Of a DNA stretch of 64,000 nucleotides, positions 34,874 to 64,000 are shown one piece after another. Every line of letters starts with the position of its first letter. Within the stretch, counting starts at the first letter, position 1. Location: contig VCAZ01000128.1 of assembly GCA_005784505.1 (NCBI GenBank), positions 227,501 through 291,500 of the forward strand, written 5' to 3'. The notes beneath the pieces were generated by a model. That model searched no databases. It was given only the letters and a program-made list of their open reading frames with translations, and had not been told where the DNA came from. The translations under genes and the position numbers were made by a program. Source of the stretch: Bagarius yarrelli (taxonomy: Eukaryota > Chordata > Actinopteri > Siluriformes > Sisoridae).

Positions 34874-34996
34874 TTGGAAAGAAAATCTGGTACAGAGGTT
34901 TCCAACTGGATTCTGACTCGGTCTCTTTCTTGCTTAAGACAATTATAAGATTGAGTCAGACATAAGTTGGAAACCTCTGTACCAGATTTTTCCAAA
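34874..34996. repeat. long hairpin with 26-bp perfect arms
   Basis: Arms at 34882-34907 and 34965-34990 (containing ctggtacagaggtttccaac and its exact inverse) surround a 57-nt spacer that is itself partly self-complementary. It is probably a MITE, although the target duplication is unclear. Confidence 0.7.
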
Positions 34997-35404
34997 TAAC
35001 ACTATGACAAAAACAGTCTACACTGGCCCTTTGTTAGGTTCAACTGACACGGTCCAAGCCCATGTGTAGGGTGGGAAATAAATAAATAAATCAATCAATC
35101 AGTCAATCTTTCGATTTAGTAAAAAAAAATCTGCCTGGAGGTTTGCACAAAACCACATGTGCCTCATTTGCTCAGCTTCCCAGATTGGCTTATTGGAAGA
35201 AAACCTAGCAGCCTGTTTCTTTCTGTAGTATAAATAGCCTCCTATCTTCACACCACTGACAGTTCGCGATGAGACAGAAGAAGTGTGAGGGAAAGTGGAA
35301 GTCGTGGTGGTGGACGGTGTTTTAGGAGAAGCTGTGTTATATTCAAACATTTCCGCATTTAAGAGAAAATAAAGTCAATCATGGAATTTATTGGCCTTTT
35401 ACAA

Positions 35405-35645
35405 TAAGGGCGGGGTGGGCTGTAGGCATGTGCAGGGGTGGGCTGAGGCCACCCAAACATCTGTCTCGCCCACCCAATTAAAAAAAAGACAGCGGTATAC
35501 AAATAAAGTTTTTATTTTATTTTGTACAGGACGTGATTTGATAACAGCAGGCTGGGGTTGAGAGTTTTCTTGTTTTTGATTGGCTGTAAATAACAACGCA
35601 GTCTAGACTCGAGAGGCCCGACGACTTACCGGTCTGTCAAAGATG
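35405..35645. mobile_element. hAT-like element fragment (family of 34-318)
   Basis: It shares gggctgtaggcatgtgcagg, catctgtctcgcccaccc and aagacagcggtatacaaata with the element at 34-318. The right end is unresolved. Confidence 0.45.
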
Positions 35646-35652
35646 ATGGAAT

Positions 35653-35960
35653 ACAGTGATTCCCTGACTTATGAGTTTAATTCGTTCTGTGGGAATTTTG
35701 AGAACAAAGTCAAAATAAGTGGAATAAAGTATTAAAATATTTTAATAATGAGGTTGAAATTGCAAGAATAAAGTCAATATTTTGAGAAGAAAGTCCAAAT
35801 TACGAGAAGAAAGTTGTAATTATTTGACAGAAAGTCAAACTTTAGAGAGTTGTTTTAAACTTTTAAGAATAAATTCAGTGTTTTGAGATTAAACTTGAAA
35901 TATTTTAAGAATGAAGTTGAAATTACAAGAATAAAGTCGTGATAATCTGAGAAAAAAAGA
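35653..35960. repeat. MITE end followed by degenerate AAGTC-type minisatellite
   Basis: The first 45 bp (cagtgattccctgacttatg, gagtttaattcgttctgtg) are the terminal sequence of the TA-flanked MITE family. They run into repeated degenerate units built from gaataaagtc, aaattacgag and agaaagt until about 35960. Confidence 0.5.
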
Positions 35961-36018
35961 TCTCCTAATTGTAATCATGTGGCAATAAAACGAGGCCCTA
36001 ATTAGTTCATTACTTAAC

Positions 36019-36482
36019 ATGCTCTCTCTCTTTTACTCTCTCTTTTCCTCTTTTACTGTCTGTCTCGCTCTTTTACTTACTGTCTCTCTCTTTTACTCTC
36101 TCTCTTCCTCTTTTACTGTCTCTCTCTTTTACTCTCTTTTACCTCTTTACTGTCTCTCTCTTTACTGTCTCTCTCTCTTTTACTCTCTCTTTCTCTTTCC
36201 CTCTTTTACTGTCTCTCTCTTTCTCTTTTTACTCTCTCTTTCTCTCTCTTTTACTCTCTCTCTCTCTCTTTCTTTACTCTCTCTTTCCTCTTTTTTACTC
36301 TCTCTCTCTTTTTCTATTCTCTCTTTTACTCTCTCTTTATCTCTTTACTGTCTCTCTCTCTCTTTTCTCTCTTCTCTCTTTCTCTCTCTCTCTCTCTCTT
36401 TACTCTCTCCTCTCTCTTTCTCTCTCTTCTCTCTCTTTCTCTCTCTCTCTCTCTTTTACTCTCTCTCTCTCTCTTTCTCCTG
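36019..36482. repeat. (CT)n-rich tract upstream of ctbp1
   Basis: A pyrimidine-rich array of ctctctttta-type units about 0.5 kb upstream of the ctbp1 start codon. It yields a 281-codon Ser/Leu/Phe pseudo-ORF with no family resemblance. Confidence 0.9.
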
Positions 36483-36891
36483 TAGTTCCCTGAAATTTTC
36501 CATATTTTTTTCTTCTTTTTCTTTTACTCAGGAAACAAAAGATCAATTTTGCCCGAGCTTTAATGCTCCACCCCGTTCTGTTCCCCGTCCCTGTTTCTTG
36601 CAGCCATCTCTGTCTCTCGCTCTCTCTCTCTCTCTCACACACAACACACACGCACTGACACTTGCGCTGCCATTCTGTATGTGTGTTGAAATAGAAAGTG
36701 AGGGAGCAAGAAGGAAGAGAGAGAGAGAGAGAGAGAGAGGGGCGAGAGTGCGCATATGCTCGGGCGTGCACGCGCGCGTGTGCAGCTACACTACAGCGGA
36801 GACGGAGGGGGGAAAAGGGAATAAGAGAATTCGCGGTAGCCGCCATATGCTGTGGATTTGGTGAATGTTTGGCTGAAGGGGCAGTTACACG

Positions 36892-51310
<14,419 letters not shown>

Positions 51311-52445
51311 CCGAACACTTCTGAGATTTCATCTAGAGTTTTCCGTATCACTAGAGAACTCACCTGGTCCTCACCTTCTCACACCCCAAACAAGAGGAGC
51401 ATGACAGGTTCCAAACCAGCCAGAGAAAACACACAACACACCGTGACTGTCTGTAGTAGCCAACTGTTTGAACCGAAGGTGCTGAATCGTGTTCTATCAC
51501 ACACACACACACACACACACTCTCTCTCTCTGTCTTTTTTTGGTGTGGAAAAAAAAAAGAAAATATTTTGGATTTGGAACAAAAAAAAAAAAAAACAACT
51601 CCCTAAAACAAATCCTGCTGATTTTAGGTTATAGTCCGTCAGTGCAGTGGGCGAAATATTTTTTTGGTTTATTTGGTTTTTACTTTTGTGTCCGATGGGT
51701 TTCATTGTTAAGCTGTAATTCTGAATGTAACCTGTTTGTGTACAGTTTTTAGCATACAATTAGTGGTTTGTAGAAAAGAAAAGAAAGAAACACTGATTAA
51801 AGGGAGGTGACCATTCACTAAATAAATCATTTTTTAAAAAATTATTGTGTAATTTTTTGGTTTTTTTTGTATGATTTAAAAAATAAATAAATAAAAAAAA
51901 GCCCCGAACGAGGCCTGTTTTGCACACCCTCTCAGGAAAATTACTTTCCCCATCCCTCCCTTCGGAAAACCACATAGTGCATCATTTTTTTATATATCCA
52001 TGTCTTTTTTGTAGTCTAATTTAGCACAGTACTTTCAAAAAGTATACTGAGTGTTATTTTTTATTGTATTATTTTCTGTTTGTTAACTTAGCATGTACTA
52101 CCTTGTGTTAAAGGTAAAAAAAAAAATCTGTCCTGTTTTAATGAAAAAAAAAACCCAGTTTGTCTTGTGAAAAGCTGGCGTTATGCTTGCCTGTGTCTGT
52201 GTGACTTGACCGTACCGTGTGTAACGAGGCAGCTCCGGGCTGCCGGGGTAGTTGCAGCGCTCCATCGCCTACATAGTTTCCTTCCTGGTTAAAGTGGTAG
52301 GCTAGCAATATACATACTATATATACTATGAGATATTATTTTTTTTGTCAAACTTAAAAAAAGGAAAAAAAAAAAGAAATGTTTGTGACTGTATGCATTT
52401 GTATGAATTATTTTAAATGAAATAAAAGGCCAACTTTAATGACAC
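51311..52445 (+). other. ctbp1: ctbp1 3' UTR
   Basis: It follows the stop codon and ends after a canonical AATAAA at 52421-52426, about 1.1 kb. It holds a (CA)n(CT)n run (about 51500-51531) and several A/T homopolymers. Confidence 0.65.
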
Positions 52446-52815
52446 GGCTTTCAGGGTGATCATTTCTCAATGATCGCGGGCGGGCGGCAGACAGATATCC
52501 CAGGTGGGCAGTTTTTGGGAGTGGGGGGGGGGGGAGTTGAAGAGACAGAGTCTCAGTAAAATTCAACGAATGAAATGATGGAATAGTAAAAATATTGTCA
52601 TACTTATATTCTTACTTGATATTATATTAAGTAAATATAAAAATGTATTTTTAAAATGTTCAGAATAGCTAATGACTGGATTATTAAACACAAATTCAGG
52701 CAAAATTATAATCTTTATATTTGGAGTGAAGTTTGGGCCAAATAAAAATTACATATTCTATATAATAAAATATTTTAAAGAAATTGAGTAAACATTTTAA
52801 AAAAAATCTGTGGAA
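52446..52815. other. intergenic DNA downstream of ctbp1
   Basis: No feature was recognised apart from a short G-run near 52525-52534. Confidence 0.4.
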
Positions 52816-52816
52816 C

Positions 52817-52950
52817 TAGTTGATGGATAGATGGATGGATGGATGGATGGATAGATAGATGGATGGATAGGATGGATGGATGGATGGATGGATGGATGGA
52901 TGGATAGATGGATGGATGGATGGATGGATGGATGGATGGATGGATAGATC
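52817..52950. repeat. (GGAT)n microsatellite
   Basis: A near-perfect tggatggatggatagatgga array of about 130 bp. Confidence 0.95.
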
Positions 52951-52984
52951 ACTGCTTTTATCAAATCACAAATCATACAAAAAA

Positions 52985-53072
52985 ATAAAAACGTATTTGT
53001 ATACCGCAGTTAAGCAAGACAGACGTTTGGGTGGGCTCAGCCCACCCCTGCCCATGCCTAGAGCCGACCCTG
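52985..53072 (-). mobile_element. hAT-like element end (family of 34-318), inverted
   Basis: Read on the minus strand it starts cagggtcggctctaggcatg and continues ggcaggggtgggctgagccc, then tctgtcttgc, matching the left end of the element at 34-318. Confidence 0.55.
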
Positions 53073-53089
53073 TGCATTAGTACGTTTAA

Positions 53090-53860
53090 TATGCAAAAAT
53101 CTGTAGCAGATGATTCTAAACATGCATTACTACTGCAATGTGTGATGTACTACGATTCCTGCATCTGGTGCAAAATGAGCGTTATTGTTTCTTTATTCTC
53201 GTTATTACCGACAGTGGATTCCACAGTAACACTTAGTGTGTGTGTGTTTGGGGGGGTAAGATTAAACCAGCTTTACCCCGCTCTCCTCTACCCTCTTACA
53301 CATAACAACAATTCAGCGTGGCATCAAATCAGCAGCACAATGATTCAACATGCTAAAAAAAAATCCTGTTTTCATGATGTTCCTTAATAACATTGCTTGT
53401 CGTTCAGACATTCACATGATTGTACTGCTTCAGTTTCAATATCTGATACGAGGAAGAGGACATCTAGGACGTCTATCGTCTCCAAGAAACATGAAACCTG
53501 AGAAGAGCCACCGGACGGCGGATACAGTTCAAGTTCAAGAAATAAAGGGTCCGATTTGTTTGTTTGCATTCATCATTGCCATTATAAAGTGGTCAGTTAA
53601 TAAAGCCTATTAATTAAGAATAATAGTGTAAACATGCAGTAGTGGTTTAAATGCTGACAGGCAAATATTTCTCCTGGATCAACTTCAGTCTCCTTGTGTT
53701 ACATTTCATGCAGAGGTCCTGGTCATAACGGTGGTTATAATATCCAGCATTAAATCATTATTAATATTATTATTAGACACTGAAAACGTGCTTCGATTAT
53801 TATAACTGTTTAACTGGTGTCCTGCTTAAAAAAAAAGTTGTCCTTTAGATGAAGCATTTT
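53090..53860. other. region 3' of ppp2r2c
   Basis: It follows the B55 stop on the minus strand, so part is expected to be 3' UTR. A minus-strand AATAAA occurs near 53192. No second gene was recognised. Confidence 0.35.
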
Positions 53861-53861
53861 T

Positions 53862-61755
<7,894 letters not shown>

Positions 61756-62560
61756 GCCTGAGCTCTGCGTGTGTGTGTATGTGTGTGAGCAGTGGTGCAT
61801 CCATTCTTCCTACATCAGCACATCTACTTGCTGCAAAGCCTTATGGGGCAGGAGGAATCCCAAGCAAAAAAAAAGAGTGTGTCATGCACACACCCACACA
61901 GACGCTGTCCTTTATCAGCTCACCTACAGCAGACACACACACACACAAACACACACAACGGTAAGCAGAGGTATGCCAGACGATCCTGATTCTTCAGCCA
62001 GGCTCATCAACTGTTGTTCAAGAGCAAAACTCGGTGTAGGCGTTATGACGTGCGTGTGTGTGCGTGTGTGTGAGTGAGAGCGAGAGAGGGAGTAGAAATC
62101 TGTGTGTACGTTATGCTGCATAGACTCCTCCCCCCACACTGAGAAACAATGGCTCTGACTGATTAAAGTTTAGCCAGTCATATGTCAGCTTGTGATCACC
62201 AGCCAATCAGAGAGCACCGCTCTGGGTTTATGGTACAGGCAGGACTGGTTGCCTAGCAACCGCATCATTTTTGCCAGAGATAAACAGGATTGCGGGGGAG
62301 CGAAGTGAGATAAGTGTGGGTGCAGACAGACAGGGGAAAACCTACAGGACACTGAAACATCTGTGTAACATTAAAAAATACCCTTTTCTGTTTATTTATT
62401 CTAGATGTAATGTCTGGATATAAAAAGGGTTTCTTGCTGTAGTGCGATGATGTGCTTGAATATAGAAAATCAAAGTTTTTGAAAGCAGTTGCTTGGATTA
62501 ATGTCTTCCAAAATGCTATTTGTTTATAGAGAACATTTGAGTGTTTCTTTTAGGAGACAA
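61756..62560. other. upstream of distal ppp2r2c exon
   Basis: It has scattered CA/TG runs (about 61769-61787, 61934-61957, 62050-62071) and no recognised gene. It would contain the distal promoter. Confidence 0.4.
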
Positions 62561-62565
62561 TTCCA

Positions 62566-63050
62566 CTTTACACACACTATATAGACAAAGACAGTGGGAC
62601 ATCTAACCATCACATCCATATATATTTTTAGATCATCCTTTTTAGATTTAGTCTCACTCTTACTCCTACAATAATCTCTACACTCCTGTGCAGGTTTTCC
62701 ATTAGAATGCGTCACATGACTGTTGGGGATTTGATCATTCGGTTCCAATAGTATCAGTGAGATCAGACACTAATGTTGGAGTGAGGAGGTCTGGGGTTCA
62801 GTCGCGGTTCCAGTTCATCCCAAAGGTGTTTAGTTGAGTCAAAATCAGGGCTCTGTACAGGACATGAGAGTTCTTTCACTCCAGAACAAAAAATCCAGGA
62901 CACAGCATGTCTTCATGGAGTTCAGGGGGTTTGTGCACAGGTGCATTGTCATGCTGGAACAAGGTTTGAGTCTTTTAGTTCCAGCGAAAGTAAAATGTGA
63001 TGCTACAACTTTGTGTGTTTAACGTTGTTGTGAAAGTTTGGGAAAGAGAC
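62566..63050. mobile_element. degraded teleost DNA transposon remnant
   Basis: Landmarks cactatatagacaaagacag, tgggacatctaacc, ggttccagttcatcccaaag and tgcattgtcatgctggaaca follow the order of a common fish DNA element I recall (starting cactatatggacaaaag). No open transposase frame remains. Confidence 0.5.
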
Positions 63051-63410
63051 ACATGCTAGTTTTTCCTTCAGTTTTATGGACTTTTAATGTTATGCTTATA
63101 TTTCCGAGATATACATTCACACACATTAACATTACAGTCACACTTACAGTATAGGACGCAAGTGCAAAGCCGACTGGGAGACGTCTCCCCCTGCTGAGAT
63201 CATACTCACACTACCACACTAAGTTTTTCACATGTAAAGAGATAATAGAAATATATATGACACTTTATTCCAATATCATTAAATCTATTTCTGAAGATTC
63301 CTTTAATCCCGTGTGCATCAGATGCATCAGATAGTTTTATGATTGTTTATTTTTGGTTGTACAAACCGTATCTGAATAACACACACTGCTTTTGCTAAAC
63401 ACATATACGA

Positions 63411-63604
63411 CAGGGCTGTCCAGTCTCGGTCCTGGAGGGATGGGGTGTCCTGAAGAGTTTAGCTCCGACTTGGCTCAACACACCTACCTGTAAGTTTTAA
63501 GTCTACCTAGCGAGAGCTTGATTAGTTGGTACAGGTGTGTTTGATTAGAGTTGGAGTTAAACTGAGTTTGGACACTCCTCCAGGACCGAGTTTGGACGTC
63601 CCTG
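63411..63604. mobile_element. hAT MITE (family of 1613-1786), intact copy
   Basis: It starts cagggctgtccagtctcggt and ends gagtttggacgtccctg as imperfect inverted repeats. The interior gtaagttttaagtctaccta and gagcttgattagttggtaca matches the copy split at 30126-30507. Confidence 0.6.
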
Positions 63605-64000
63605 ATATATGTCCATTTGAATGTCCTTTGTTGTTTAGACCAGTTGTTGGAATCCTGATAGTAATCAGAACAAGCCTTAACTCACAAATCTTCTCAAGCT
63701 GAAAAGTAACAGACAATTTAGGACAAATACAGAGAGTTAACAAATGTTAAATATATAAAATTTCAGCTTGACCTAAAAAAATATTTAGTTTTATCTGATT
63801 GTATTAATATTTATAGAAAAAGCCACATTTCCCAAAAGCCCTTGCTAAATTATTTAAAAAAAGGGGGAAATCTTTTTTTATAGGGCTGCACAATATATCA
63901 AAATGAATGAAATATCGCAAATGTGCATATGGGCGATATAAATTATTTCAAAGGTTTGCAATGAATGAGCGATTTATTATTTCTAATAGTCAGAGGTGTA
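63605..64000. other. AT-rich DNA at window end
   Basis: No gene or repeat end was recognised. The last 150 bp (gggctgcacaatatatcaaa) may be the start of another interspersed repeat cut by the window edge. Confidence 0.35.

Noticed and set aside
36019..36864. 281-codon plus ORF before ctbp1
   Set aside because: It is a translated CT-rich array followed by 5' flank; no domain, no splice logic, strong composition bias.

Overview
The window is nuclear DNA of a ray-finned fish, almost certainly a teleost. All recognisable genes are multi-exon vertebrate genes with GT-AG introns. The spaces between and inside them are full of teleost-type repeats: tRNA-headed SINEs with the 'cgctctggataag' core, Tc1-like and hAT-like DNA elements, and very long dinucleotide arrays. 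I saw no bacterial, plasmid, phage or CRISPR signal and no novel accessory system.

Layout. Five genes were rebuilt exon by exon from frame, splice sites and recalled protein families. (1) rnf20, minus strand, 2547-11554, 21 coding exons: E3 ligase for histone H2B monoubiquitination. (2) aldob, plus strand, 15186-19377, 8 coding exons, 364 aa: liver-type fructose-bisphosphate aldolase. (3) maea, minus strand, 22321-29333, 9 coding exons: RING-like subunit of the CTLH/GID E3 ligase. (4) ctbp1, plus strand, 36892-51310, 9 coding exons, 439 aa: NAD(H)-sensing transcriptional corepressor. (5) A PP2A B55 regulatory subunit, most like ppp2r2c, minus strand, 53862-61755, with two mutually exclusive first coding exons at 59417-59474 and 61689-61755. 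A weak secreted-protein-like ORF lies at 375-635 (minus).

Arrangement. rnf20 and aldob point away from each other, aldob and maea converge, maea and ctbp1 diverge across about 7.5 kb, and ctbp1 and ppp2r2c converge. The genes do not form a pathway; each is an independent vertebrate gene. From memory, human RNF20-ALDOB lie on 9q31 and MAEA-CTBP1-PPP2R2C on 4p16, so two human syntenic blocks meet between about 19.6 and 20.7 kb.

Most interesting signals. (a) An 8-bp tandem duplication in rnf20 exon 7 breaks the frame in an otherwise complete gene. (b) A 2-nt excess in an A-run of maea exon 6 breaks the frame unless a donor 5 nt upstream, made by a local 5-bp duplication, is used. (c) The B55 gene has two alternative N-termini, a CT microsatellite sitting where about eight residues are expected, and an unusual C-terminal tail. 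(d) A palindromic MITE near the maea promoter carries three full CRE octamers. (e) Microsatellites repeatedly abut or form splice sites. Exon calls rest on reading alone; no alignment was run.
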